A DNA stretch of 64,000 nt from Simmondsia chinensis (lineage: Eukaryota; Streptophyta; Magnoliopsida; Caryophyllales; Simmondsiaceae). Shown here one piece after another: positions 10,521 to 21,159 of the stretch. The notes under the pieces were generated by a model. That model searched no databases. It worked only from the letters and a program-made list of their open reading frames with translations, and was not told where the DNA came from. Positions within the stretch are counted from its first letter, which is position 1, and each line of letters opens with the position of its first letter. A program made the position numbers and the translations under genes. The stretch lies in contig JAGTTD010000011.1 in assembly GCA_018398585.1 (NCBI GenBank), forward strand, positions 4,277,001 through 4,341,000, written 5' to 3'.

Positions 10521-11200
10521 GGGGTTTTTTAATAACAACAATGGACCCAGTGTCTCAAGTGCTCCGGCCTAAGCGGGATCTGTGGGGGTGGATGTACGTG
10601 ATCTTACCTCTTTTAGGGTCAAACCCTATGGAGAGGTTGTTTCCGAGGACCCCCAACCTCATAGGTTTGGCAACACGAGGACTTCCCTAGAGGTCACTCA
10701 TCCTAGTACTACTTTGCCCAAGCAAGCTTAGCTTTGGAGTTCTAATGAAATCCGGTACATTAGTGCCTGGTAAATGAACCCTGAATTTTTTAATAAAAAC
10801 TAACTAAATTTTAGGTGCGGTTTCAAATATTCACCTAAATTTTCTAATTTTTCAATATCACACCTAAATGTAACACTATTAACATCCATTAGTTTTTTAT
10901 GACATGGCATTCTAAAAAAAAAAAAAAGAAAATAATTAAAAATTTTGGAAATGTACATTTAAATATTAAAAAATATTTTAAAGATCTAAAAATTTTATAT
11001 ATGTTTAAAAAATAGTTATTATTTCTAAAATATTTTGTTTAGATGTCAAGTCAAAAAAAAAACTAACAGATATTAACAGCATTACTTTACGGTGTGATAT
11101 TGAAAAATTTTGGAGAGTTTAGGTATGGAATTGAAAAATTAAAAAATTTGGATAATTTTTTTTAAATTACACCTAAAATTTAAGTGATTTTAGTAAGAAA
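10521..11200. mobile_element. Long-TIR foldback MITE, copy 1 (split by SINE A)
   Basis: The left arm (GGTTTTTTAATA, then from 10791 AAAACTAACTAAATTTTAGG ... CATTAGTTTTTTATGACATGGCATTC) is the approximate reverse complement of the right arm ending near 11200 (AATTTAAGTGATTTTAGTAAG). The arms are about 130-150 bp around an AT-rich centre. The same element recurs at 29262-29682. There is no coding capacity; the long inverted arms suggest a Mutator-like or other foldback MITE. Confidence 0.72.
10535..10785 (-). mobile_element. 5S-rRNA-derived SINE, copy A
   Basis: Read on the minus strand, the first ~120 bases follow plant 5S rRNA (GCACTAATG, GGATTTCATTAGAACTCC, AAGCTTGCTTGGGC, AGTAGTACTAGGATG-GTGACC, GAAGTCCTCGTGTTG), including the internal promoter. 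Then comes a tail like the RTE LINE 3' end (GGGTCCTCGGAAAC ... CACTGGGT) and a TTGTTGTT end. It is flanked by TTTTTTAATA (10525-10534 and 10786-10795), which I take as the target duplication. It lies inside the left arm of a MITE. It is not a 5S gene: the sequence is diverged and fused to a LINE tail. Confidence 0.85.
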
Positions 11201-11605
11201 ACGCTTATTTGTTTTTATAGATTAGTACTTTTTCATCACATAAAATTGGAGATTAAAATGAATAATATATTTTAGGTATATGTCAAATGGCCATTGCGGA
11301 TATGCCTCAAGCCAAAGTTGGTGTCTCTTCAAGTTTTTCTAATCAAAAGTCACATTTTTGTTTGGTCGGGCCTAACAAGAAACTGTTTACGTATAAGTCT
11401 AAATGAGCTCGATTTTGTACAAAAATTAATCAACTTTAAAATAGTCGTTCATTGGACATAAACACAAATTCATTTTTTCTTATAGCAATTTTGCCACGCG
11501 ACTTTTTAACTAAATTCTCATTTCAAATTCTCAACACAAAAAAGATGATAATTAGCTTTGAGATTGTAAACTTAATAGAGTATCCAATGTTTAGTTTTAT
11601 ATAGA
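11201..11605. other. Unassigned AT-rich sequence
   Basis: No gene or element recognised. Confidence 0.5.
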
Positions 11606-12182
11606 AACACTACAAGAGTTCCTTAAAGATATGTCTCCTGAAAGTAGTAGAAAAATGATGTCTCAGAAATTGACCAAGGCCAAAGGGAAGAAGAAGGCAC
11701 AAAACAAAAACAAGAAGTGTATTACGGCTGAGAAACTACTCAAGGGGAAACGCACTTCGGAAACTGGGAAGTTGCCCGGGTTGGGATTTCATGGCGATGA
11801 ATCTATTATAATTGAGCATTTTGCAATGATGGACTAAGGGTTGGCACGCAATGGCTACCTCCCTCAAATCTTTGTTGTTCTGCCCTTTTCTTCCTTCATA
11901 TTCCATTCCAGCCCTCTATTAGTTCAGTTGTGTCTTTTATTCATGTTGTTCTTGCAGCTTTCTGTCTAGTAATCATCGGTTGGGGCTCTCTTTTTCCTGT
12001 TGTTAGGTTGCAGGTTTTTGTCCAGTCCTGTTTTTGTTTTCCTAATCTTGTTGTCCCTCCCCTATTGTTTTTTTTCTCTGTTTTGATTTCCTGTTCTGCC
12101 CCCCGTTTGCGGAGTGTTAGGGCTCGCTCTGTTGAGGTCCCTGGTCTGTACTACGGCTATGTCGACAATTATCGAAAAAAAA
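11606..12182 (+). mobile_element. L1-like LINE fragment with a short conserved frame
   Basis: A 5'-truncated element. It starts within a coding segment (11631-11837), continues into a pyrimidine-rich 3' untranslated region typical of plant L1s, and ends ATTATCGAAAAAAAAT at about 12166-12182. A related copy lies at about 20600-21156; both share coding tail and 3' end. No target duplication was found, so the left border is approximate. Confidence 0.65.
11631..11837 (+). pseudogene. Conserved C-terminal peptide of an L1-like element
   Basis: A 68-codon frame: MSPESSRKMMSQKL, a lysine-rich stretch, then TAEKLLKGKRTSETGK, GLGFHGDESIIIEHFAMM and stop. The copy at 20.6-20.9 kb encodes the same end pattern (TAKKFLAGKRTW-IGK, GLSFDADDSIMIEQIALM, stop). 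Conservation between two separate insertions suggests a real protein end, perhaps ORF1. I do not recognise a domain. Confidence 0.5.
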
Positions 12183-12252
12183 TATTGGTTAGATTATTCG
12201 TTATGCTGATTCGAAGCTTAATAAGGGAGCAAACGAATCTAAATATCACTAC

Positions 12253-12963
12253 TAGGGATGGCAGTGGTTAGGTTTGGGTCGGGTTTGCTTTTATCCAAAT
12301 CTAACCCAGAAAAAATCAAACCCAACCCAAATCCAGAAAAGACCCATTTATTCCATAAAATTTCAACCCATATCCAAATTTATTGGGTGGAACAGATATT
12401 TGACCCAACTTCATAACCAATTTAAATCCTAGAAAGATAATAATATTACATTACAATATTAATGTGTATAATAACAATAATAATAATAATAATACAATAA
12501 AAATACAACAACAGTCAATGTTTGGAGAAATTGTTACACATTTTTCTTTTTTTTTATTTATAGTAATATTAGTAGTAATAATAATGATGTAATATTAGAC
12601 AATCATTCAAAAACTTTTAATAAATAATCTTTATATAAGAATTTATCACACCATGAATTTTATAAAGAATATTATAGTATTAAAACAAGCTTCAAATGTT
12701 GGCACACTAAAAATAACTATTGGAATCTAGTTTCACATGTTAAGTACTCAGAATTTAGTAACTTTAAGATTTTATACTACACTAAATATAATTTCAGGTT
12801 GGATTTGGGTTAGATTTGGATTGGATTTGTCATCATCCAAATCCGTCCCGACCCGAAATCTATTTATCAACATTCAAATCCAAATCCATTTAAAACCAAG
12901 TCCATCATAAATGGATCGGGTTAGATGGATATCCAGCCGGTTCGAGTCCAATTGTCATTCCTA
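12253..12963. mobile_element. Non-autonomous hAT-type element
   Basis: The ends are inverted: TAGGGATGGCAGTGG on the left, and TAGGAATGACAATTGG read from the right. Both ends are rich in GGGTTTGGGTCGGG-like motifs and their complements, with an AT-rich centre. Imperfect 8-bp flanks (ATCACTAC and AATACTAC, 6 of 8) fit an old hAT insertion. No transposase frame. Confidence 0.7.
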
Positions 12964-12971
12964 AATACTAC

Positions 12972-13649
12972 CATCAGAGTATACTTCATACTGATTTTGC
13001 TACGGTTTTGAATGTAAGACTTCTACTAAGGGCTTAGTAGGTATCATTTTCAGTGTATAATTTTTGAATTTTTAAAGAAATTAAAAAATTATATTTTGTA
13101 AATAATTTTTCTTATTTTTAGTTATTTTATTTTTATTTTGTTCCTAATTTCAGTGAAAACTAAAAATAGGGAACAAAAAGAAAGAAATCAATTTCAAGAT
13201 CCAGTATATAATTTTAAAAAATCAAAGAATGTTAATAAAAAAAACAGTAATCAAATAAGGCCTATATTTGCATTTGGAATCTTCAACAAAGAAAACGAAA
13301 ACAATTAAATTTGAGATCAAACCAGTATTCTCAATAAACAGAGCTAAATATGAATTGGAACATTTTATTTTTGACTAACATAAAAGTGTTACTATATGTG
13401 CATAGAATAAGTTTATAGTAACTTTATAGTAAAACAACTTTTACAATTAAACCAAACTTTCCCTCTATCAATAATCTAAATAAAATATGATAATTAAATA
13501 TTACAATTGGAGTGTTCTTTTGCCTTTTAGACCCAACATATAGGGAAATCGAAATAAAAAAATTATATTTGAGGTAGTACATAAATAGGAAAGTAATCTT
13601 AGAGATAAAAAAGTGAGATTTGTTTTCCCAAATTCTTTGCATCTGTTTA
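12972..13649. other. Unassigned AT-rich sequence
   Basis: No gene or element recognised before the solo LTR. Confidence 0.5.
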
Positions 13650-13654
13650 TTGTC

Positions 13655-14148
13655 TGTGCGGAAATAAACAATTTACTCGGATCTCAATCGAATCAAATAC
13701 CACTACAATAACGAGAAACAATCGGACTAAAACAGAAACGAAAGAATAGACACAATGATTTACGTGGAAACCCCTTTACAATCGAAAGGGAAGAAAACCA
13801 CAGGCGAAGATCGGAGCTTTTATCATTGAAACGAAAGAAGAAGACGAATTACAATATTCTCTCACTCTCTCAATTTGATTGGTGCGGCGCCGCAATAGGG
13901 AAAACCTCTGTTTTACTTTGGATACATTATGACGTACCCTACGTCCGTATTTATAGATGCGCGGAAACCCTGTTTCCCGATCGATCGGGGAGTCCCGATC
14001 GATTGGGGCACCGATCGATCGGCCCACTCTCTGGATGCGTCCCTCTTTTACGTAACATTCCCGATCGATCGAGCTCCACCCGATCGATCGGGCTCTCCAC
14101 GGCCCTTCTCTTTAATGCGCCAAGTAATTTTGAGATATTCACCTAACA
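13655..14148 (-). repeat. Solo LTR of the Tork-like copia family
   Basis: A 494-bp sequence matching the LTR at 3625-4084, starting TG and ending CA. It is flanked directly by a perfect 5-bp target duplication (TTGTC at 13650-13654 and 14149-14153), with no internal sequence on either side. This is the product expected from recombination between two LTRs. It keeps the TATA box (minus strand, 13958-13947) and carries five copies of the CCGATCGATCGG-type motif (13977, 13994, 14011, 14061, 14080) against three in the other LTR. Confidence 0.95.
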
Positions 14149-14316
14149 TTGTCAAGTTATGAATTGTCTTTGTCCTTAGACCATGAAAGGTTTTGTTTTA
14201 GAATTACTGAGTGAATCAGAAATTGGAATAAACTAACGTTGACAAGATAAAAAATGGTTTTTTAGGGTGTTTTTTTTTTTTTTTTTTTTTAGTTTTCGAT
14301 GGAGGAGCATTTTTTT

Positions 14317-14579
14317 CTACCTATTATTTGCCTAACTTGCCTGCATGCATTGAGTTTTCTTGTAATGTTTGCCTTTTGCTTTGCCCAACTCATATGATTA
14401 TCGCTCTCTTGCTGCCAGGCTGCCATACTTCGATGCTGCAAACTAGCATATCAAGTTAGGGTTCCTCTAAAACAGCCTCCCTTTAGGGTCGCTCCCAGAA
14501 GGGGGAAGGCTACGTACATCAACCCCCTGACCCTGCTTATGCGGAAGCCGTTTATGGCACTGGGTTTGTTGTTGTTGTT
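14317..14579 (+). mobile_element. RTE LINE 3'-end fragment
   Basis: About 260 bp ending in the RTE/SINE tail (AACAGCCTCCCTTTAGGG ... GGCTACGTACATC ... GACCCTGCTTATGCGG) and TTGTTGTTGTTG. It is flanked by a ~19-bp duplication: GATGGAGGAGCATTTTTTT at 14298 and GATGGAAGAGCATTTTTTC at 14580, one substitution and one T length difference. The left part (TTGCCATACTTC-like) resembles the LINE 3' untranslated region rather than the 5S head, so I call it a truncated LINE. Confidence 0.8.
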
Positions 14580-14607
14580 GATGGAAGAGCATTTTTTCCT
14601 TGTACAG

Positions 14608-14775
14608 TATGAATGTAAACCAACTTTATATTGAATACATAAAAGTGAAGCACAAAGGACCTTTATATAGGCACACATCAAGCAAACTAATGACAATAAT
14701 ACCCTTGACCTTTACATGAGTCAAAGGGTAGAAGAGGAAAAGAAGTAAACCCTAGTCTAAGAGTTTACTCTAATA
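14608..14775 (-). repeat. 3' LTR of the Ale-like copia element
   Basis: 168 bp, begins TATGAATGTAAACC and ends ACTCTAATA on the plus strand. On the minus strand it is preceded by the polypurine tract GATTGAGGGGGCG (14788-14776). Confidence 0.9.
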
Positions 14776-14899
14776 CGCCCCCTCAATCTGAACAGGGTGG
14801 CAGCACATGAAGATTGGACTTGTGTTGAAAGAACTGATCAGCAGGCAGGCCTTTGGTAAGAATGTCATCGATTTGTTTTGTTGTTGGAGTGCAGCGAAC

Positions 14900-15268
14900 C
14901 TAGAGGTCACCGTTGAGGACCTTTTCTCGAACGTAGTGGAAATCAACATCAACATGTCTACTAGGATCATTAGAGATGAGGTTGGCTGCAAGATAGGAGG
15001 CAAATACATTCTCACAGTAGACTGTTATTAATCCTAAGTGGCGTAGTCCAAGATCTCTCATCAAATATAGGATCCAATCACTTTCGGTTATAGCTTGAGC
15101 AACGGCCCCGTATTCAAACTTTGTAGTAGATTTGGAGACAGTAGCCTGCTTCTTAGCTGTCCATGAGATGAGATTGGGACCCAAGTAAACAGCATAATCT
15201 GTGGTGGAACGGTGTGAGTCAGGGTAGCCACCCCAATCGGCATTAGCAAAGGCAGTGACAGAGATCAT
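14900..15268 (-). pseudogene. copia RNase H (Ale-like)
   Basis: AFANADWGGYPDSHRSTTDY is the standard copia RNase H start, with the first catalytic aspartate in DADW/NADW context. SWTAKKQATVSKSTTKFEY, ESDWILYLMRDLG and HVDVDFHYVREKV follow. The family has SSTEAEY where KSTTKFEY stands here, so the second acidic residue neighbourhood has changed. Confidence 0.87.
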
Positions 15269-15280
15269 GTGAGCAGGTGA

Positions 15281-16393
15281 GATAAGAAGACCATGATCGG
15301 GGGTGGACTTGAGGTATCAGAGAATGTGTTTAATGGCTTGCCAGTGAGGGATGCGGGTGGCATGCATGAACTGATAAACAAGGTTCACAACATAGCAAAT
15401 ATCAGGTCAGGTCATGGTGAGGTATTGTAGGGCACCTACAGCACTCCTATACTTAGTGGGATCCTCAAGAGGGTCTCCATCACTCAAGGAGAGGTGTGCT
15501 CAAGCCGGGAGGGGGTTTTGATAGGTGTGCCCTCACAAAGATCATGTTTGGTGAGAAGGTCGACGGTGTGCTTATGTTGGCTAAGGAATAGGCCAGTTTT
15601 GTCACGGTGAGCTTGAATCCCAAGGAAGAAATGTAAGGGCCCAAGGTCTTTCATCGCAAACTGGGTCGAAAGGGAGTGTATGAGATTGGTGACATGGGAA
15701 GGGTCATAGCCTGTCAGGATTATGTCATCAACATACAATAGGAGGCATGTAAGGTGGGAGTTGGTTTTATGAATGAACAAGGATGGGTCAGCATGACAGC
15801 AAACAAAATCAAGACTAAGTAGGAATGCACTAAATCGCTGGAATCATGCTCGGGGTGCCTGTTTAAGACCATATAACACCTTTCGTAGAAGGCATACGTG
15901 ATCAGGGTATTTAGGGTGTATGAATCCCTTAGGTTGTTTCATGTAAACTTCTTCCTTAAAAAAACCATGTAGGAACGCGTTTTTGACATCCAATTGTTGG
16001 ATAGGCTAGTCATATGTAATAGCAAGGGTAAGTATAAAACATATGGTGGAAGGTTTAACAACAGGGCTAAAGGTCTCCTTGTAGTCAAGGCCCTCACGTT
16101 GGTGAAACCCTTGAGCCACAAGGCCCACCTTGAACCTTTCAACATGAACCATCTTCTTTGTAGTTAACTTTGTATTTCCACGTACTACCTACGAGGTTTT
16201 TCAAAGGGTCATACGGAACTGAGTCCCAGGTCTTGTTGAGAATGAGAGCACTAAATTCATCTGCCATGGCTTCTTGCCATTGCGGATTTTTCACAGCCTG
16301 TGAGTAGTAAGTAGGTTCCTGAATAATAGTGATGGATGAGAGTGAGAGTGGGTACTTTGTTTTACGTATACCATCCTTAAACCTAGTTCGCAT
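15281..16393 (-). pseudogene. copia reverse transcriptase (Ale-like), broken
   Basis: Begins with QEAMADEFSALILNKTWD and VGSTWKYKVNY at 16393-16139. It continues through the [15 protein letters not shown] region (about 16000-15950) and [15 protein letters not shown] remnant (about 15860) to FIHKTNSHLTCLLLYVDD (15780), whose YVDD is the catalytic motif. AMKDLGPLHFFLG and LSQHKHTVDLL follow. At least three frame changes are needed to read it through. Confidence 0.85.
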
Positions 16394-16824
16394 TGGGTGA
16401 GTGATTAAACTAGGTTGTGGGTCACACGGAGGTTCCAGAGGACAATGCTTAGAGTCGTTAGCATGCGCCGCACCTGACCCGAGGGGGGCGACAGGGTGGC
16501 GCTGGGTTTAAGCAGTGAGGGACGGCCAAAGATAGAGCCTGTCATGGTGGTGTCCGGCCAGCAGTCCATCCCGGCAGGGGAAGGTCTGTCGGTTATTGGG
16601 GGGAGCCTGTGTGAGGTTCGGGACCGGGGGCAGCAGCCGATCTTCAGCGGCGGTGACCGGGCGATGCGATTGTTGAGTGTAAACAAAAAGGGGTTGGGGA
16701 ACTACGACATTAAAGCTAGGCACTGTAGTACGAGTTAAGTTGTTATAGGGAAAAGGGATTCATCAAAGACAACATGACTATAATGTACATTCCTTTGTTT
16801 TTGGGATCAAAACACCTGTATCCT

Positions 16825-17778
16825 TCATACCTCGCGGCACAGCCTAAGAAGATGCATGTTATAGATCGAGGGGCAAGTTAATGATTGGCATGGAATGTGA
16901 TGTGTGGGTAACAAGCACACCCAAAAAACATGAAAACAATTATAATCTGGGGATGTTTGAAAAAGCTTTTGAAAAGGAGAGTCATTGGACAGGGTGGGGG
17001 TAGGAAGATGATTTATAGTAAAACAAGCAGTACAAAAGGCATCATCCCAAAATTCATAAGGGAGTTTTGAGTGAATTAAGAGTTCATGCCATTTTAGATA
17101 AATGTCGATGCTTGTGCTCCACCACCACATTATGTTCTGGGGTATAAGGACAAGACAAACAAAAATGAATTCCAACATCACGATAGAGAGCATTCATTCG
17201 CTGATGATCAAATTCACCTCCACCATCACTTTAAAAAAATTTAATTTCTAAATCAAATTGGTTTTCAACAAGAGATTTGAAATTGGTGAAAATATCGTAA
17301 ACTTCATATTTGCGTTGTATCGGATAGAGCCATGTGAATCGCAAAACGTCATCAATAAATAAAACATCGTATTTATATGCCAAATTAGAGGATACAGGTG
17401 ATTGCCAATCATCAAAATGTATTAATTGAAGGGGCATGGTAGTGTTATGTAATACAAGATCAAAAAAGAACTTTTTAGATTTTCCCAAATAACAGGAAGT
17501 ACATTTATTGAGAAATTTGACAGCAGGAAAAAAAACATTTCTTACATAACATGTCAAGAGCAGTGCTACCTAAATGACCTAGTCTTTGATGGCACAATTC
17601 ATCCTTTTTGACGCTTGCTATGAGTCCCATATCATGTAGAGAGAAACCATAGAGAGGTCTGTTACTGGGCACTTGTAGAAGCAGCGTCCCGGTAACCTTT
17701 TCCTTAATAGAAAAAAAGCGTGAGTTAAATTATACTTTACAATTATTATCCTGACACAATTGTTTAATGGATAAAAGT
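16825..17778 (-). pseudogene. copia integrase (Ale-like), broken
   Basis: The zinc-binding end (CTSCYLGKSKK) and core stretch (PLQLIHFDDWQSPVSS, YDVLFIDDVLRFTWLYP, FKSLVENQFDLEIKFF) are at 17557-17231. The later core with LPYEFWDDAF-TA-F-INHLP is at 17193-16825. The first catalytic region reads HFDDW where the family has HSDLW. It would insert cDNA into the genome; stops and frameshifts inactivate it. Confidence 0.82.
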
Positions 17779-18015
17779 TTATTGTGTGAGTTGGGGAACA
17801 AGCATGACATTATGTAAATTTAAGGGAGAGTGGCGCGTGGGTAAGGTAGTAGAACTAACATGCGTGACAGGTAATGATGCTCCATTTCCAATAAGAACAC
17901 TGTGATGACCCGAATAAGGAAAAAGTTTAGTGAGAATACTAAGGTTTGGCGTCATGTGGTTAGAAGCACCTGAGTCAGGGTACCAGTTGAAGTCATGCGG
18001 CTGTCCAATAGTCAT
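17779..18015 (-). pseudogene. copia protease (Ale-like)
   Basis: The frame shows WYPDSGASNHMTPN, with the catalytic aspartate in DSGA, then VLIGNGASLPV and LHNVMLVPQLT, the normal end of the protease domain. The active site is intact, but the surrounding polyprotein is broken. Confidence 0.85.
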
Positions 18016-19481
18016 GGTGGCAAACGAGTGAGAGGGATCAGGAAAGGATGAGTTGTCGAACTAGTATGGCCAGTTTGCGAGCATATCTGATAGAATTGAG
18101 GACTAGGACTGAGCACATATGCACTAGAATTAGGGGAAGAGCCAATTAGGGTTCGAACCAAGGGAGGAGTGCCATTGTAGAGAACCCCAAATTGGGTTTG
18201 AGGGTTGTGGATGTTAAGTTGGCCCAAAGGACCACTGCAACAACTGCGGTTCCTGCACCAATTCCGGCCATGGCCAGGCATTAGGGCCACCTTGGTTCGA
18301 TTGTCTAGTGGCGATCATGGCATGGGTAGGCTCAATCATAGTTTGGCCAGAGTATCGATTTAAAGCATCCTCTTTGTTAAGTAAAGCAATTTTTAACTCT
18401 TCATACGAATAGTATTTGGAAAATTGAGGAGTAAAAGTTGTGAAAGCGGCATACTCAGGGGGTAAGACGTAAAGGGAAAAGTGTTGAAATTCCCTATTTG
18501 ATACAGGGGAGTCAATGGCAGCTAAGTCGTCCGTAATTGATTTTAATTGAGAGAGGTATAGATCCATCGTTTTTCCATCTTTTAGGTGATTCATGAGTTG
18601 GTTTCGAAGGTCAAACTCCTTGGCCATGGAGTGACCCCAAAAATGCTCAGTGAGGGGCATCTTACATGGCTCTTGAGGTAGAATGGGGTACAGTGTCATT
18701 TATTAGAGAACGAGATAGGGTGGTAGTGATACAGGATTTAAGACTTTGATCCGCATGCAACCAATTTGTATAATTAGGATTAGGATAGAGCGATCCGTTT
18801 AGAAGTGTTATTTAAGCAGGGGGATAGGGATATGAACCACTAATAAACCCTAGTAATTGATTTGCTATTAGCAGCATTTGAAATTGTTCACATCAGGGGG
18901 TAATCTGAAGTTGTTTCAAGTTTGATTGTGACAATGCTCGTTATATTAGAGAATGGAATAACAATTGGTGATGAGGGGTGATTATAATTGTTAGGGTTTA
19001 TGTAATTAGGGTTCATGTAAGTAGAGTTAGGGAGGTCAAGGGCAGGGGCAGACGCCAGCACTCGTGCGCCGACGCTATGGAGCTCAAATGGTGGTGATGG
19101 CAAGACGCTACCGTCAGCGGTCGTATGGGCCCCGGGCAAGGGGAAGATGGCGATGCCAGGGGTCAACGATGGGAGAGAGAAAAGAGAAGGGAGGGGGATG
19201 CCCAAATTAAGTGTTGGGTTCATTGTAGACCTCCCAATTGGTGGTGGAGTACCAGAGATGGCAGCACCGTTATTGACCAACCGTGGGAGAGGGGCACTGA
19301 AGGTGATTATCCTGACATTGTGGCTGTCGGTCACCGCTTTCGGTGGTGCACCACCATACGTAGTCGGTGGGGTATCAACATGAGAGGAGCCGATCTCCAC
19401 CGCTGGTAGGGCGGCACCAGTAGTAAGGTGAGGGGAGGGAGAGAGTGCACCTGCGTAGGATCAATTAAAATTAGGCGCCAT
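18016..19481 (-). pseudogene. copia gag (Ale-like), broken
   Basis: Translation would start at 19481 (MAPNF), with a stop soon after. A long proline/alanine-rich leader follows (19400-18888), then the gag core: LRNQLMNHLKDGKTMDLYL, SQLKSITDDLAAI and PPEYAAFTTF at 18699-18214. The pattern of a short retroviral-like gag core followed by a glycine/asparagine-rich tail is usual for Ale elements. Several frameshifts separate the pieces. GC content is locally higher in the leader, which also creates long antisense frames with no meaning. Confidence 0.75.
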
Positions 19482-19616
19482 TACTCAATTAAAGAAAAGA
19501 AGAACGAAAATTAAAGTAACGAATAAAGAATTCAACACAATGACAGCGAAAAGAGAAAAGAAAAGAACAGAAAAGAAGAACTATAAATTAAATCAGAGCG
19601 AATTTCTCTAATATCA

Positions 19617-19794
19617 TATGAATGTAAACCAACTTTATATTGAATATGTAAAAGTGAAGCACAAGGGGCCTTCATATAGTCATACATCAAGCGAAGTAAC
19701 GACAATAATATCCTTGACCTTTACATGAGTCAAAGGGTAGAAGAAGAAAAGAAGTAAACCCTAGTCGAGGAAGGTTCTAGAGTTTACTATAATA
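19617..19794 (-). repeat. 5' LTR of the Ale-like copia element
   Basis: 178 bp, begins TATGAATGTAAACC and ends ACTATAATA, with a short insertion (GAGGAAGGTTC-like) relative to the other LTR. The minus strand continues directly with TGATATTAGAGA (19616-19605), a degenerate initiator-methionine primer binding site. Confidence 0.9.
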
Positions 19795-19799
19795 TACAG

Positions 19800-20529
19800 G
19801 TCCCTGTACTTATTATGCTTCTTTTTAGCCTCATTTTTGTGAGAGCATATGCTCTGTTTTTGTATTATAAGTTTCCTCGTTGATTATGAAAAAATGTCAC
19901 TCGAAATCAAATCCCATCAATAGAAACCACCCCTTCATTACCGACATAAGGAAAAAAAAAATATATATATATATAGAGAAAAGGGAAAATAATGACCTAA
20001 ATATTTGAACATTTATCACACATTTAACGTTTCAATATATTTAATGGTTATTCTAAGATTTGGAAATTTCTTTACTTCAGTACTTTATTCCAAAATCCAG
20101 TGAAATTTGGTTTTTACCAAAAAGGTTTTGTTGGAACATGATGACATAATATATGATTATGACAATATTTATGTACAATATTAGTATTTTTTGCAAAAAT
20201 TGGATAAATTTTGACAAAAAATTATGTTATCCTGAAGGAAGGTACATCAATAATACAAATTCATGTATCACATCAACATTTTGAGGAAAAAATACACAAA
20301 TTGTTGCAAGGTAAAATACATATTCTAAGAAGCATGTCCTCCATTTATATTTTTCAACAAAAATTCATCGGATTCCAACTAAGAGTAGTTAAGTTGTGAA
20401 TTTTTTTAAATTTTATGGTATCTTATTGTATATGCTAAAATGTCAAAGTATTTATGTAATAAAAGATCAAATCTTAAAATACATGAGTGAGAAATTCCAA
20501 AAAATGTAAATAATTTATGTAACTTAAAT
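19800..20529. other. Unassigned AT-rich sequence
   Basis: Contains a short (TA)n run at about 19959-19972; no gene or element recognised. Confidence 0.5.
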
Positions 20530-20599
20530 ATAGAGAAGAAAGAAAGTGGGTTCGGGCCAACAAGATCTCAATACTAGCCTATCTAAAGGGAACGCAGAG

Positions 20600-21156
20600 C
20601 TCTAAAGAGCAAAAAAAAAAAGGAGCAAGTTAAGAGAGACCTACGTGAATTTCTTAAACACATGTCACCTAGAAGCAGTGTAAAGAGAATCCCTGTGCCT
20701 CTGAGTAATGAAAGAAGAAAGAGGGAGACTGGAAAAAGGGTCAAAAGGGGGTTTAACGGCTAAGAAATTTCTTGCGGGGAAGCGTACATGGAAGATTGGG
20801 AAGAAGCTCGGGTTGAGCTTTGATGCTGACGATTCAATTATGATCGAGCAAATTGCATTGATGAGTTAGATATTTTTGCTCCGAGTATTTTCTGTCCTTC
20901 CTGGTTTTGATGCTGTACTCTCATTTTCCAACTTGGTCTAGTCACGCCCTATTTTTCTCCAGTTCTAGAGTCTTTTAGCATGTGCTTTCCTTGTTTGTAT
21001 TCCTTTTTTTTTTTTTTGCTTTCCTGTCTTCTTGTTTTGATCTGCTAATTTTGGTTGTCCTTTTTGGTTCCTGTTTCCTTACGGGTGTCCTAGGCCTTAC
21101 TTTGATCGAATGGCCTGATTTGTATCGACACCTTGTCGCTATTTATCGGAAAAAAA
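20600..21156 (+). mobile_element. L1-like LINE fragment, second copy
   Basis: Related to 11606-12182. A coding tail (about 20640-20868, frame-shifted) with EFLKHMSPRSS and TAKKFLAGKRTW-IGK ends in a stop at about 20868. A pyrimidine-rich 3' untranslated region follows and ends CTATTTATCGGAAAAAAA at 21139-21156. No clear target duplication; left border uncertain. Confidence 0.6.
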
Positions 21157-21159
21157 TTG

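Larger units (their letters stand above)
14608..19794 (-). mobile_element. Ty1/copia retrotransposon, Ale-like, TA...TA termini
   Basis: A complete element of 5.2 kb with LTRs at 14608-14775 and 19617-19794 and a perfect target duplication TACAG (14603-14607, 19795-19799). Both LTRs begin and end TA...TA instead of TG...CA. Inside, on the minus strand, are a primer binding site, gag, protease, integrase, reverse transcriptase and RNase H in copia order. Gene motifs (YPDSGASNHMTP, LLLYVDDIILTG) fit the Ale/Retrofit group. Many stops and frameshifts make it inactive. Confidence 0.93.

Noticed and set aside
16405..16738. Overlapping frames on both strands in the copia linker
   Set aside because: GC-rich linker between integrase and reverse transcriptase; open by composition only.
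19125..19409. Plus-strand frames in the gag leader of the Ale-like element
   Set aside because: Antisense to a proline/alanine-rich gag leader, no family match.
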